NCBI RefSeq assembly: GCF_030811475.1
Contig: NZ_JAUSQV010000001.1
Location: 620,001-684,000 of the forward strand
DNA length: 64,000 bases
Origin: Nakamurella flavida
GTDB taxonomy: Bacteria > Actinomycetota > Actinomycetes > Mycobacteriales > Nakamurellaceae
Direction of reading: 5' to 3'
Shown here: piece after piece, positions 49,821-61,485 of the stretch
How the letters are laid out: every line of letters starts with the position of its first letter
How positions within the stretch are numbered: position 1 is the stretch's first letter
The notes under the pieces: model-generated
The model's database searches: none
Told to the model about the DNA's origin: nothing
Seen by the model: the letters and a program-made list of their open reading frames with translations, nothing else
Made by a program: the position numbers and the translations under genes

Positions 49821-51611
49821 TCACAGGTACTGCCCGGTGTTCGCGGCCGTGTCGATGGCCCGCGACCCCTCCGACTGCTTCCCGGACACCAGGGTGCGGA
49901 TGTACACGATCCGCTCCCCCTTCTTGCCCGAGATCCGTGCCCAGTCATCGGGATTCGTGGTGTTCGGCAGGTCCTCGTTCTCGGCGAACTCGTCGACGAT
50001 CGCCTCGAGCATCTGGGACATCCGCAGACCGAACGGCCCGACACCCCCGCTGAGCAGGCGATCCTTGATGGCCGACTTCTTGGCCCGGTCGACGATGTTC
50101 TGGATCATGGCCCCGGAGTTGAAGTCCTTGAAGTACAGGACCTCCTTGTCCCCGTTGGCGTAGGTGACCTCCAGGAAGCGGTTCTCGTCCGTCTCCTCGT
50201 ACATCCGCTCGACGGTGTGCTGGATCATCGCGGCGATGGTGCCGGCCCGGTCGCCCCCGAACTCGGCGAGATCGTCGGGGTGGATGGGCAGCCCGTCGAT
50301 CAGGTACTTGCCGAAGATGTCCTGGGCGGCCTCCGCGTCCGGCCGTTCGATCTTGATCTTCACGTCGAGCCGACCGGGCCGCAGGATGGCCGGGTCGATC
50401 ATGTCCTCGCGGTTGGACGCCCCGATCACGATGACGTTCTCGAGCCCCTCGACACCGTCGATCTCGCTCAGCAGCTGCGGGACGATGGTCGTCTCCACGT
50501 CCGAGGACACCCCCGTGCCGCGGGTGCGGAACACCGAGTCCATCTCGTCGAAGAAGACGATCACCGGGGTGCCGTCGGACGCCTTCTCCCGGGCCCGCTG
50601 GAAGATCATCCGGATGGTGCGCTCGGTCTCCCCGACGTACTTGTTGAGGAGCTCGGGGCCCTTGATGTTGAGGAAGTAGCTGGTGAGCTTCTCCTCGCCG
50701 CGGGCCGCGGCGACCTGCTTGGCCAGCGAGTTCGCCACCGCCTTGGCGATGAGGGTCTTGCCGCACCCGGGCGGGCCGTAGAGCAGCACACCCTTCGGCG
50801 GGCGCAACTGGAACTCCCGGAACAGGTCGGCGTGCAGGAACGGCAGTTCGACCGCGTCACGGATCTGCTCGATCTGGCGCTTGAGGCCACCGATGTCCTC
50901 GTACTCGACGTCCGGCACCTCCTCGAGCACCAGATCCTCGACCTCGGACTTCGGGACCCGCTCGTAGGCGTACCCGGCCTTGGTGTCGACCAGCAGGGAA
51001 TCGCCCGGCTTGAGCGGCGCGTCGAGCAACGGCGCGGCCAGGTGGACGACCCGTTCCTCGTCGGCGTGGCCGACCACGAGCGCCCGGTCCCCGTCCAGCA
51101 CCTCGCGCAGGGAGCAGACCTCGCCGGTCAGCTCGAACGAGCCGGCCTCGACCACCGTCAGGGCCTCGTTCAGTCGGAGCTGCTGGCCGCGCCGGAGGTT
51201 CTCGAGCTCCACCGAGGGCGACGTGACCAGGCGCATGCGCCGACCGCCGGTGAACACCTCGACGGTGCCCTCCGGGCCCGGGCCGAGGAAGACGCCGTAG
51301 CCGCTCGGCGGCTGGGCGAGCCGGTCGACCTCCTCGCGCAGCTGCAGCAGCTGGGCGCGGGCCTCCCGCAGGGTGACCACGAGCTTCTCGTTACGTTCGC
51401 TCAGGCTGCCGATCCGGGTGGCCGATTCCGACAGCTGGCGTTCCAGCGGTCGGGTGTCCATCGGCGCGGCGGCGACCCGTCGGCGGAGCTGGGCGATCTC
51501 GTCCTGGAGCACCCGGATCTGGGTGCTCATCTGTGCCGGAGTCTGGCGGTAGCCGTCCGCGGGGTCCGACCCCGAGAAAGCTCCGTCGGCTCCGGGCGGC
51601 TGGACCGTCAC
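49821..51611 (-). CDS. arc: Proteasome-associated AAA ATPase (ARC/Mpa)
   Basis: A 596-residue hexameric unfoldase that recruits pupylated proteins and feeds them into the PrcAB core. The N-terminal coiled coil (about 28-100) binds Pup. Two OB-fold domains (about 100-235) precede the AAA domain, with Walker A GPPGCGKT (279-286), Walker [10 protein letters not shown] (Asp355, Glu356), and sensor and arginine-finger regions after. The C-terminus NTGQYL is the proteasome-docking motif. GTG 51611 has GGGAGG a few bases upstream. trmI lies 171 nt upstream on the same strand. Confidence 0.98.
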   Translation of the reverse strand: MTVQPPGADGAFSGSDPADGYRQTPAQMSTQIRVLQDEIAQLRRRVAAAPMDTRPLERQLSESATRIGSLSERNEKLVVTLREARAQLLQLREEVDRLAQPPSGYGVFLGPGPEGTVEVFTGGRRMRLVTSPSVELENLRRGQQLRLNEALTVVEAGSFELTGEVCSLREVLDGDRALVVGHADEERVVHLAAPLLDAPLKPGDSLLVDTKAGYAYERVPKSEVEDLVLEEVPDVEYEDIGGLKRQIEQIRDAVELPFLHADLFREFQLRPPKGVLLYGPPGCGKTLIAKAVANSLAKQVAAARGEEKLTSYFLNIKGPELLNKYVGETERTIRMIFQRAREKASDGTPVIVFFDEMDSVFRTRGTGVSSDVETTIVPQLLSEIDGVEGLENVIVIGASNREDMIDPAILRPGRLDVKIKIERPDAEAAQDIFGKYLIDGLPIHPDDLAEFGGDRAGTIAAMIQHTVERMYEETDENRFLEVTYANGDKEVLYFKDFNSGAMIQNIVDRAKKSAIKDRLLSGGVGPFGLRMSQMLEAIVDEFAENEDLPNTTNPDDWARISGKKGERIVYIRTLVSGKQSEGSRAIDTAANTGQYL

Positions 51612-51782
51612 TGTGCCTCCCGATCATCGGAGCATTGGAGACTCCGACACTACCGGGGGGACCGGCGCCTCCGGCGGGACACGACTGTGTCCCGTCCGAC
51701 AGACCGCGCCCCCGGCGACGACCCGGCGGGCCGTCCCACCCTGTCTACCCCCGGACCCCGACAGTCCCGCGCCGCCGGCCGG

Positions 51783-54062
<2,280 letters not shown>

Positions 54063-54087
54063 GGTCGGCGGCGCCACGCCGCCGACC
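54063..54087. terminator. Terminator hairpin after the RecB-like gene
   Basis: Perfect 10-bp stem GGTCGGCGGC/GCCGCCGACC with a 5-nt loop, starting directly after the stop codon. It sits in the 55-nt convergent gap with hisG and could serve both. Confidence 0.7.
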
Positions 54088-54117
54088 CTGCCCGACTGCC
54101 GGGACGGACATCTCGTT

Positions 54118-54963
54118 TCAGAGGCGGCAGGAGCGGATGTCCGAGGCGAGGATCGCCTTGGCGCCGAGCTCGGACAGGGCGTCCATGACGGGGTTCGCGT
54201 CCGGCCGACGGACCATGGCCCGGACGGCGACCCAGGCGGGGTCGGCCAGTGGCGCCACCGTCGGCGACTCGAGGCCAGGCGTGATCGCGGTGGCCCGCTC
54301 CAGCAGCGTCACCGGGCAGTCGTAGTCGAGCATCAGGTACTGCTGGGCGAAGACGACGCCCTTGAGTCGGTTGATCAACTGCTGGGCGGCGGTGCTGGTC
54401 TCCGCGTCCGTCCGCGCCAGGATCACGGCCTCCGAGGCACAGATGACATCGCCGAAGGCGGCGAGCTGGTGCTGCCGCAGGCTGCGACCGGACTCCACCA
54501 CATCGGCGATGGCATCGGCCACGCCGAGCTGCACGGAGATCTCCACCGCGCCGTCGAGCCGGATGACGTCCGCGGTCAGGCCGTGGGCGGCCAGGTCGTC
54601 CCGCACCAGGTTCGGATAGGACGTGGCCACCCGCAGCCCGGCGAGGTCGGCGACGTGCCATTCGCGTTCGGCCGGTCCGGCGTACCGGAACGAGGAGTGC
54701 CCGAACCCGAGGGGGAGCTCCTCGCGGACCGGGGCCCGTGAGTCCAGGGCGAGGTCCCGGCCGGTGATGCCGAGATCCAGCCGGCCCGAGCCGACGTAGA
54801 CGGCGATGTCCTTGGGGCGCAGGTAGAAGAACTCGACGTCGTTGGCGATGTCCAGCACGGTCAGGTCGCGGGACTCGCTGCGCTGCCGGTAGCCGGCCTC
54901 CCGCAGCATGGCCGAGGCCGGCTCGCTCAGGGTGCCCTTGTTGGGAACGGCGACACGCAACAT
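54118..54963 (-). CDS. hisG: ATP phosphoribosyltransferase, long form
   Basis: A 281-residue enzyme for the first committed step of histidine synthesis: ATP plus PRPP gives phosphoribosyl-ATP. N-terminal [15 protein letters not shown] and the catalytic domain with [37 protein letters not shown]. The C-terminal ACT-like domain (about 210-281) is the histidine-sensing regulatory domain, so the enzyme is feedback-inhibited. ATG 54963 has GGAG upstream. It follows hisE by 119 nt. Confidence 0.97.
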   Translation of the reverse strand: MLRVAVPNKGTLSEPASAMLREAGYRQRSESRDLTVLDIANDVEFFYLRPKDIAVYVGSGRLDLGITGRDLALDSRAPVREELPLGFGHSSFRYAGPAEREWHVADLAGLRVATSYPNLVRDDLAAHGLTADVIRLDGAVEISVQLGVADAIADVVESGRSLRQHQLAAFGDVICASEAVILARTDAETSTAAQQLINRLKGVVFAQQYLMLDYDCPVTLLERATAITPGLESPTVAPLADPAWVAVRAMVRRPDANPVMDALSELGAKAILASDIRSCRL

Positions 54964-55082
54964 TCTCAGACTCCAGGGGGATGACCCGCGGGGCGGGCGG
55001 GGGGTTCGAGGGCGGGATCGACGGCCCGGATGCAGGACCGGGGTGCGGGCACCGGGCCCGGGCGGAGAGCCCGAGCGGTGCC

Positions 55083-55346
55083 CTACAGATGCCGGTAGAC
55101 CTGCTCCACCGAGATGCCCCGCCCGATCATGATGACCTGTGCGCGGTAGATGAGCTGGGATATCTCGAGCGCCAGCGCATCGTCACCCTCGTGCTCGGCG
55201 GCCAGCCAGACCTCGCCGGCCTCCTCGAGGAGCTTCTTGCCCTGGGCGTGCACCCCGGCGTCCAGTGCCTCGACGGTGCCGGAACCCGCGGGACGGGTGG
55301 CAGCACGGTCCTGCAGCTCGGCGAACAGCGAGTCGAACGTCTTCAC
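55083..55346 (-). CDS. hisE: Phosphoribosyl-ATP pyrophosphatase
   Basis: An 87-residue MazG-like helical enzyme that removes pyrophosphate from phosphoribosyl-ATP, the second step of histidine synthesis. The metal-binding helix [18 protein letters not shown] and [13 protein letters not shown] are conserved. It is a stand-alone HisE, not fused to HisI, as usual in actinobacteria. GTG 55346 follows GAGG closely. The hisE-hisG pair is conserved in mycobacteria. Confidence 0.96.
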   Translation of the reverse strand: MKTFDSLFAELQDRAATRPAGSGTVEALDAGVHAQGKKLLEEAGEVWLAAEHEGDDALALEISQLIYRAQVIMIGRGISVEQVYRHL

Positions 55347-55516
55347 GAGGCCTCATTCTCCCAGACCACCCGACCGCCCGGGACCAGCCCGCCCCGAACA
55401 TCGCCCCCACCGCGTCGACGGGCCCGGTGGCCACGTCCGGCCGGCGCGGTGGGGCCGTTAGGCTGCGGCGACCGATCGGGCGGTGGTGCCCGGTCCGGGT
55501 GTGGAAGGCGACCGCC

Positions 55517-56878
55517 ATGGCCCCGCTGCAGCACAAGTTCCAGCTCGACGAGTCCGAGATGCCGACGCGTTGGTACAACATCGTCCCGGACCTGCCGGCC
55601 CCGCCCCCGCCGCCGCTGCACCCGGTGACCCACCAGCCCGTGGGCCCCGACGACCTGGCGCCCCTCTTCCCGATGGATCTGATCCTGCAGGAGGTGTCGA
55701 CCGAGCGGTACATCGACATCCCCGAGGCCGTGCAGGACATCTACCGGATGTGGCGGCCGTCACCGCTGTACCGGGCGCACCGGCTGGAGAAGGCGCTGGG
55801 CACGCCCGCCCGGATCTACTACAAGTACGAGGGCGTCTCCCCCGCCGGGTCGCACAAGCCCAACACCGCCGTGCCGCAGGCCTACTACAACCAGCTCGCC
55901 GGCATCCGGAAGCTGACCACCGAGACCGGCGCGGGCCAGTGGGGCACCGCGCTGGCCTTCGCCTGTTCGCTCTTCGACATGGAGTGCGAGATCTGGCAGG
56001 TGGGCGGGTCCTACGACGCGAAGCCCGGCCGCCGCACCGTGATCGAGACCTTCGGAGGCACCGTCCACCGGTCGCCCTCCCGGCTGACGTCGGCCGGGCG
56101 GGCCTTCCCCGAGGACCACACCGGGTCGTTGGGGATCGCGATCTCGGAGGCGGTCGAGGTCGCCGCCCAGCACGAGGACACCAAGTACGCCCTTGGGTCG
56201 GTGCTCAACCACGTGCTGCTGCACCAGACGATCATCGGCGAGGAGGCCCTGCTCCAGCTGGCGAAGGCCGGCGAGTCCGATGTCGACGTGGTCATCGGCT
56301 GCACCGGCGGCGGGTCCAACTTCGGCGGACTGGCCTTTCCGTTCATCCGCGAGAAGCTGGCCGGCCGGATGAACCCGGTCATCCGGGCGGTCGAGCCGGC
56401 ATCGTGCCCCTCCCTCACCCGTGGGGAGTACCGCTACGACTACGGCGACACCGCCGGCTTCACCCCGCTGATGAAGATGCACACCCTGGGCCACGACTTC
56501 GTGCCCGACCCGATCCACGCCGGCGGGCTGCGTTACCACGGGATGGCTCCGCTGATCTCGCACGTCTACGAGCTCGGTCTGATGGAGGCCATCGCCGTCG
56601 AGCAGACGGAGTGCTTCGCCGCCGCCATCAGGTTCGCCCGGACGGAGGGCATCGTCCCGGCCCCCGAGCCCACCCACGCTCTCGCGGCCACCATGCGAGA
56701 AGCGTTGGCCTGCAGGGAGTCCGGCGAGGAGAAGGTGACCGTCACCGCACTCTGCGGCCACGGGCTGCTCGACCTCGCGGCCTACGAGGCGTACCTGAAG
56801 GGCGCCATGGTGGACTCCGGTCTGTCCGACACCGATCTGGAGTCCGCGCTCGCCGCGGTGCCGTCCGTCGCCGGCTGA
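55517..56878 (+). CDS. trpB2: Tryptophan synthase beta-like protein, TrpB2 type
   Basis: A 453-residue PLP enzyme of the TrpB2 subgroup, longer than TrpB1 (about 400). The N-terminal [13 protein letters not shown] and [10 protein letters not shown] motifs are diagnostic of TrpB2. The PLP lysine is Lys114 in GSHKPNT, the phosphate-binding loop is [11 protein letters not shown], and the catalytic Glu is in the ETGAGQWG motif. TrpB2 condenses indole and serine, and some related enzymes act on phosphoserine. No trpA is nearby, so it probably salvages indole or acts outside the main pathway. ATG 55517 has GAAGG 8 nt upstream. The nearby TAGGCT at 55459-55464 could be its -10. Confidence 0.93.
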   Translation: MAPLQHKFQLDESEMPTRWYNIVPDLPAPPPPPLHPVTHQPVGPDDLAPLFPMDLILQEVSTERYIDIPEAVQDIYRMWRPSPLYRAHRLEKALGTPARIYYKYEGVSPAGSHKPNTAVPQAYYNQLAGIRKLTTETGAGQWGTALAFACSLFDMECEIWQVGGSYDAKPGRRTVIETFGGTVHRSPSRLTSAGRAFPEDHTGSLGIAISEAVEVAAQHEDTKYALGSVLNHVLLHQTIIGEEALLQLAKAGESDVDVVIGCTGGGSNFGGLAFPFIREKLAGRMNPVIRAVEPASCPSLTRGEYRYDYGDTAGFTPLMKMHTLGHDFVPDPIHAGGLRYHGMAPLISHVYELGLMEAIAVEQTECFAAAIRFARTEGIVPAPEPTHALAATMREALACRESGEEKVTVTALCGHGLLDLAAYEAYLKGAMVDSGLSDTDLESALAAVPSVAG

Positions 56879-56935
56879 GCGAGCCCCGTCCCGGCCCCAC
56901 GACGCAGGGGGGCACCGGCCCGGCACACTGGTCCG

Positions 56936-57466
56936 GTGACCCCCCGCATCGAACGCCGCCTGTCCGCCGCGAGCGCGACCAGCTTGACCTATCCGGAGAT
57001 CGGCGCCACGCGGGACGAGGTGTTCCCCGGCGGGTACCACCACCTGTCCGTCACCCGGACGATCGGCCGGGGCGACGCGGCGTTCGCACTCGCTGCGGAA
57101 CGGGTCATGTCCTGGCAGGTGCAACGGCGGACCGGGCTGCGCATCGAGGCCACCGCAGCGACCGCCCATGAGGGCGACGACGTCCTGCTGGGCCTGGGGG
57201 TCGGACCGCTGACCCGGTGGCTGCCCTGTCGCGTCGTCTACACCGTCGAGGAACCGCGTCGGGCCGGCTGGGCCTACGGCACCCTGCCCGGCCACCCGGA
57301 GGCCGGTGAGGAACGGTTCCTGGTCGTCCACGAGCCGGACGACACCGTGACGTTCACCGTCGAGGCGTTCTCCCGCCCGGCGTGGTGGCCGGTGCGCCTC
57401 GCCGGGCCGATCGGCCGCGCCGTCCAGCGGTTGGTGTCCGAGCGGTACGTCCGCGCACTGGGCTGA
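56936..57466 (+). CDS. DUF1990 family protein
   Basis: A 176-residue cytoplasmic protein of the DUF1990 group (YndJ-C-terminal-like): LTYPEIGATRD at the N-terminus, LGLGVGPLTRWLPCRVVYTVEEPRRAGWAYGTLPGHPEAGEERF in the middle, then FSRPAWWPVRLAGPIGRAVQ. No function is known. GTG 56936 lies 6 nt after CACACT, a -10-like hexamer. It converges with the acetyltransferase gene. Confidence 0.85.
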   Translation: MTPRIERRLSAASATSLTYPEIGATRDEVFPGGYHHLSVTRTIGRGDAAFALAAERVMSWQVQRRTGLRIEATAATAHEGDDVLLGLGVGPLTRWLPCRVVYTVEEPRRAGWAYGTLPGHPEAGEERFLVVHEPDDTVTFTVEAFSRPAWWPVRLAGPIGRAVQRLVSERYVRALG

Positions 57467-57496
57467 GCACCCGACCGTCGGCCACGCGGGGCTCGG

Positions 57497-58678
57497 TCAG
57501 AAGAAGTCGAGGATTCCCGGCCGCGGGCCGGCGGTGAGCACGTCCAGCACGGCGTCGTGTTCGGCTCCCCCACCGGCCACCATCCCGCCCCGGCGCAGGG
57601 CGGCCGCGCCGATTGATCCGGCGATCAGGACGGCCGACCCGTTGACGGTGACGGAGACACCGCTCCCGTCACCGGGTTCCAGCCGGCCACGTCCGCCCTC
57701 GATCACCAGCCGGTGGTCGCCGGAGTTCCACGGGCACAGCGGGTCGGTGACCGTCAGCTCGAGAGCGCCGGACACCCCGACGGGCCAGCCGCGGGCGGCG
57801 ACGGCGCCGGCCAGGTCGATCACCCGCAGCAGGTAGGGCTCCACCTTCTCGACCCGCCAGCCGTAGCCGGGCACGGCCCAGAACACCGGATCGGTGCCGG
57901 TGGTGCGCAGGTGGATCTCCGGGGTCACGGCGTCGAAGGACGCCAACGCGGCGAGCAGGCCGGCGGTGCCGGACGCGGTGCGGGACAACAGTTCCGACGC
58001 GGTCAACACCGCCCCGGTGCCGACCCCGTCACCCCGGGTCCAGCGAACGTACCCCTGCACCGTTCCCGCGTCGTCCACCGCGAGGGTGGTGCCGTGGACG
58101 GCGGAGATCAGGTCCGCGTCGGCGGCGGTGCCCCGGGGGAACAGCGGTGGCCGGCGGTCCAGCCAGCACGAGCCCTGGGCGGCGATGTCGTCGTAGACCT
58201 GCCGGACCGCGGGGGCGTCGGCGACGGTGGCCCGGCGCAGGGTGATCCCCGCGGGGACCCGCATCCCGCGGAGGGCGGCGCTGGGCAGGGCGCCGTCGAC
58301 CCGCTCGGTCACCTGTTCGTACCCCAGCGAGCGGTAGAGCGCCGGGACCGTCCGGAACAGCGTGGAGATCACAGCGCCGCGCTCGCGCGCCCGGTGCAGC
58401 AGATGCGTCATCACCGTCCGGGCCGACCCGCGACCGTGGGTCTCCGGCGTGACGACGACCCCGCCGACCCCGGCGGTGGGCACCGGGCGGCCGCCGATCA
58501 GGCTGTCGTAGTGCCGGTCGTTGGCCTTGGCCACCAGGTCGGCCCCGTCGAACAGCCCCCACCGGGTGATGCCGGCGCCCAGGGTGAAGAACGACAGATC
58601 GAGGGAGCCGCCGAAGGCGTTCCGGCTCATCGCCGTCGAGGCCATCGCGTCGTCCCGGGTCAGCTCACGGATCTCCAC
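57497..58678 (-). CDS. GNAT acetyltransferase, Eis-like
   Basis: A 393-residue protein with the three-part Eis architecture. The N-terminal GNAT domain carries an acetyl-CoA site, VVVTPETHGRGSARTVM (residues 75-91), with FRTVPALYRSLGYEQV after. A second GNAT-fold domain follows (about 145-270), then a C-terminal sterol-carrier-like domain ending in LDFF, the free carboxylate that acts as the general base in Eis. Mycobacterial Eis acetylates many amine positions, including aminoglycosides. Whether this homologue has that activity is not predictable. It stands alone. Confidence 0.88.
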   Translation of the reverse strand: MEIRELTRDDAMASTAMSRNAFGGSLDLSFFTLGAGITRWGLFDGADLVAKANDRHYDSLIGGRPVPTAGVGGVVVTPETHGRGSARTVMTHLLHRARERGAVISTLFRTVPALYRSLGYEQVTERVDGALPSAALRGMRVPAGITLRRATVADAPAVRQVYDDIAAQGSCWLDRRPPLFPRGTAADADLISAVHGTTLAVDDAGTVQGYVRWTRGDGVGTGAVLTASELLSRTASGTAGLLAALASFDAVTPEIHLRTTGTDPVFWAVPGYGWRVEKVEPYLLRVIDLAGAVAARGWPVGVSGALELTVTDPLCPWNSGDHRLVIEGGRGRLEPGDGSGVSVTVNGSAVLIAGSIGAAALRRGGMVAGGGAEHDAVLDVLTAGPRPGILDFF

Positions 58679-58696
58679 GACGGCAGGCTAGCGGGC

Positions 58697-60214
58697 TCAG
58701 CCCCGCGCGCCCCGCTCCGCGACGGCGGCCGCGGTCGCCCGCGCTCCCCGGGTGCGTAGTGATTGCAGCGCCCACAGGTAGGGCTCGGTGAAGCGCGGCT
58801 CGTCGGCCAGTCCGCCGAACAGGTCCTGCCGCAGGAAGGCCGTCGGGTCCTCGGCCGCGGCGAGCGGGACGAGGGTGGCGGCGTTGCGGTCGACGATCTC
58901 CAGGGGTCGGCCGTTCTCGTCGACCCCGCCCAGGTACCGGACCCAGCTGGCGATCACGGTGGCGCAGGCGGTGACGTCGCCGCCGGCGGCCAACCGGTCC
59001 CGGACCACCGGCAGGATGAACGTCGGGATGCGGTCGGAGGTCTCGGCACAGTTGCGCGCCAACGTGTCCCGCACGCCCTCGTTGCCGAACCGTTCGATGA
59101 GGCTGTGCCGGTAGGCGTCCAGGTCGATGCCCGGCACCGGGTCGAGGGTCGGCGTGGCCTCCTCGCTCATGTAGGCGAGCAGGAAGGCCGCGAAGGCAGG
59201 GTCCCGGCAGACCTGGGACACCAGGTCGTACCCGGCGAGCCGGCCCAGGTACGACATCGCCTGGTGGGAGGCGTTGAGCAGGCGCAGCTTCATCTTCTCG
59301 TAGGGCTCGACCTCGGCGACGAACTGCACGCCCACGCTCTCCCAGGCCGGCCGGGCGGGGGCGTCGCCCTGGTCACCGAACTCGTCCTGCAGCACCCACT
59401 GCACCCACGGCTCGCAGACCACCGGCCAGCCGTCGAGAATGCCGAAGCGCCGGGCGATCTCGGCCCGGTCGTCGTCGGTGGTGGCCGGGGTGATGCGGTC
59501 GACCATGGAGTTGGGGAAACGGACGTGTTCGGCGATCCACCCGGCGAGGTCGGGGTCGCGCAGCTCGGCGAAGGCCCGGAAGGACCGGGCCGCGACATCG
59601 CCGTTGCCCTGGATGTTGTCGCAGGACAGCACGGTGAACGCGGGGATGCCGCGTTCGCGGCGGCGGGCCAGGGCCTCGACGACGAGCCCGAAGGCGGTCG
59701 CCGGGACGGCGCCCGGGGCGAGGTCGGCCTGCACGGCCGGGGTGACGTCGAACTCGCCGGTGACCGGGTGGATGGAGTAGCCGCCCTCGGTGACCGTGAG
59801 CGAGACGATGCGGGTGGCCGGGTCGGCCATGCGCTCCAGGACCGCCTCCGGATCCTCCGGCGCCCAGAGGTAGTCGACCAGGGAGCCGACGACCCGGGCG
59901 GTCCAACTGCCGTCCGGGTGCTTGAGGACGAGGGTGTAGAGCCCGTCCTGCTCGTCGAGCACCCTCTTCATCCGCTCGTCGCCGGCCAGCACGCCCACCC
60001 CGCAGATCCCCCATCCCTGCTCCGCCGCGGCCGGGTCGGTGTTCATCCACTCGTCGAGGTACATCGCCTCGTGGGCCCGGTGGAAGCCCCCGACCCCCAG
60101 GTGGACGATGCCGGTCGTCAGCGCGGCCCGGTCGTAGGCCGGGACCGGGACGGTCTCCCCGATGCGGGCGAGGGTGTCCGCGCGGAGCGGGAGGGCGGCG
60201 GTGGCTGCGGTCAT
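58697..60214 (-). CDS. Mannitol dehydrogenase family polyol oxidoreductase
   Basis: A 505-residue NAD-dependent polyol dehydrogenase. The Rossmann nucleotide-binding region starts GIVHLGVGGFHRAHEAMYLD. The C-terminal helical domain has the active-site motif EPYEKMKLRLLNASHQAMSYLG, with the catalytic Lys in EKMKLRLLN. Members oxidise mannitol, arabinitol or sorbitol to the ketose, or reduce fructuronate. The adjacent sugar ABC transporter and zinc dehydrogenase support a polyol. ATG 60214 has GGAAG upstream. It starts 105 nt after the transporter terminator, so it probably has its own promoter. Confidence 0.92.
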   Translation of the reverse strand: MTAATAALPLRADTLARIGETVPVPAYDRAALTTGIVHLGVGGFHRAHEAMYLDEWMNTDPAAAEQGWGICGVGVLAGDERMKRVLDEQDGLYTLVLKHPDGSWTARVVGSLVDYLWAPEDPEAVLERMADPATRIVSLTVTEGGYSIHPVTGEFDVTPAVQADLAPGAVPATAFGLVVEALARRRERGIPAFTVLSCDNIQGNGDVAARSFRAFAELRDPDLAGWIAEHVRFPNSMVDRITPATTDDDRAEIARRFGILDGWPVVCEPWVQWVLQDEFGDQGDAPARPAWESVGVQFVAEVEPYEKMKLRLLNASHQAMSYLGRLAGYDLVSQVCRDPAFAAFLLAYMSEEATPTLDPVPGIDLDAYRHSLIERFGNEGVRDTLARNCAETSDRIPTFILPVVRDRLAAGGDVTACATVIASWVRYLGGVDENGRPLEIVDRNAATLVPLAAAEDPTAFLRQDLFGGLADEPRFTEPYLWALQSLRTRGARATAAAVAERGARG

Positions 60215-60250
60215 CGGGGCTTCCGTCTCACGTCGGGGTGGTGGATCCGG

Positions 60251-60306
60251 GCGGGTGGTGCGGGGCGGGTGGTGCGGGGCGGGTGGTGCGGGGCGGGTGG
60301 TGCGGG
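60251..60306. repeat. Four perfect 14-bp tandem repeats upstream of the mannitol dehydrogenase gene
   Basis: GCGGGTGGTGCGGG occurs four times head to tail at 60251-60264, 60265-60278, 60279-60292 and 60293-60306. They lie between the transporter terminator and the dehydrogenase start, in the 5' leader or promoter region of that gene. Confidence 0.9.
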
Positions 60307-60318
60307 GAGGTGGAGACA

Positions 60319-60362
60319 CGGCAGCGGCCGGGAGGGCGTGGTGCCCCTCCCGGCCGCTGCCG
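60319..60362 (-). terminator. Strong terminator hairpin after the polyol binding-protein gene
   Basis: A perfect 18-bp stem (60319-60336 with 60345-60362) and 8-nt loop, 12 nt after the stop of the binding-protein gene. There is no T-tract, as is common for stable stems in high-GC genomes. Confidence 0.8.
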
Positions 60363-60374
60363 TCGTCACTGGTG

Positions 60375-61475
60375 TCAGCAGCTGGACTGGTACACCGCGT
60401 CCGAGCTGTCGACGTTGTCGGCGGTGATGATCTCGAAGCCGGTCTGGATCTTCGGGGTCACCGTACCGCCGTCGAGGGCGGCGACGGCCTGGTCGAGGCC
60501 GTCGGTGCCGATCTGGGCGGGCCGCTGGGCCACGAGGGCCTGCACGGTGCCGTCCTTGAGCGCCTTGACCTGGTTCGGGCCGGCGTCGAAGCCGACGATG
60601 CTCAGCTCGGAGCCCTTGCCGGCCTGCTTGACACCGGTGGAGGTGCCCTCGGCGGCGAACAGGTTGGTGGCGAAGATGCCGACGATGTCGGGGTCCTTCT
60701 GCAGGGCGGCGGTGACCAGCTGGGCGGCGGTGGCCGGGTCGTTGTGCGAGTACTGCACGCCGACGTAGCTGAACGCCGAGTCGGCGGCCGCCGCCTCCTC
60801 GAAGCCCTGCACGCGGGCGTCGGTGGTGGAGATGCCGGGGTCGACGGAGATGACGAGCAGCTTGCCGCCGTCGGGGTGCAGCGCCTTGATCGCGTCGAAG
60901 GCCGCCGCGCCGCCGCCGACGTTGTCCGAGGAGACCTGCGAGGCGGCGAAGGACGGATCCTCGGTGGTGGTGTCGACCAGGACGACCTTGATGCCGGCCG
61001 CGGCCGCATCGGCCAACGGCCGCTGCATGGCGGTGACGTCGGTCGGGGCGATGAGGATCGCATCGGGCTTGGAGGAGACGACCGAGTCGACGATCGGCTT
61101 CTGCAGGGTCGGGTCGAACTTCTGCGCGCCCTGGGTGTTGACGGTGACGCCGAGACGCTTGGCCTCGGCCTCGATGCCGCACTGCATGGAGATGTAGAAC
61201 TCGTCCCCGGCGACACCCTGGATGAAGGAGATGTTGTAGTCCTTGCTCGCCGAGCTCGGGGCGGCGACGGAGGACGACGCAGCGCTGGAACCGGACGACG
61301 ACGCAGCGGAGGACCCCGTGGCGGAGGCGGCCGAGCTGGCTGCCGACGACGCCGCCGAGGTGGCGGCGGCGCTGGTGCTGCCACCGGACGAGGCGGGGGC
61401 GCTGGACGAGCAACCCGCCAGGGCCATGGCGGCGACGACGGCAGCCGTCGTCGTCAGGACGATGGAACGCTTCAT
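60375..61475 (-). CDS. Sugar/polyol ABC transporter substrate-binding lipoprotein (RbsB family)
   Basis: A 366-residue lipoprotein with lipobox ALAGC (Cys22). A Ser/Ala/Gly low-complexity linker of about 55 residues follows, tethering the domain to the membrane. The mature part is a periplasmic-binding-protein-like fold type I domain with ISFIQGVAGDEFYISMQCGIEAEAKRLGV, AILIAPTDVTAM, and IVGIFATNLFAAEGTSTGVKQAG. Residues after YQSSC end the protein. Its family includes ribose, xylose and polyol binders. ATG 61475 has GAGAGGA 6 nt upstream. It is the last gene of the ATPase-permease-binding-protein operon, 10 nt after the permease. Confidence 0.93.
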   Translation of the reverse strand: MKRSIVLTTTAAVVAAMALAGCSSSAPASSGGSTSAAATSAASSAASSAASATGSSAASSSGSSAASSSVAAPSSASKDYNISFIQGVAGDEFYISMQCGIEAEAKRLGVTVNTQGAQKFDPTLQKPIVDSVVSSKPDAILIAPTDVTAMQRPLADAAAAGIKVVLVDTTTEDPSFAASQVSSDNVGGGAAAFDAIKALHPDGGKLLVISVDPGISTTDARVQGFEEAAAADSAFSYVGVQYSHNDPATAAQLVTAALQKDPDIVGIFATNLFAAEGTSTGVKQAGKGSELSIVGFDAGPNQVKALKDGTVQALVAQRPAQIGTDGLDQAVAALDGGTVTPKIQTGFEIITADNVDSSDAVYQSSC

Positions 61476-61485
61476 CGAATTCCTC

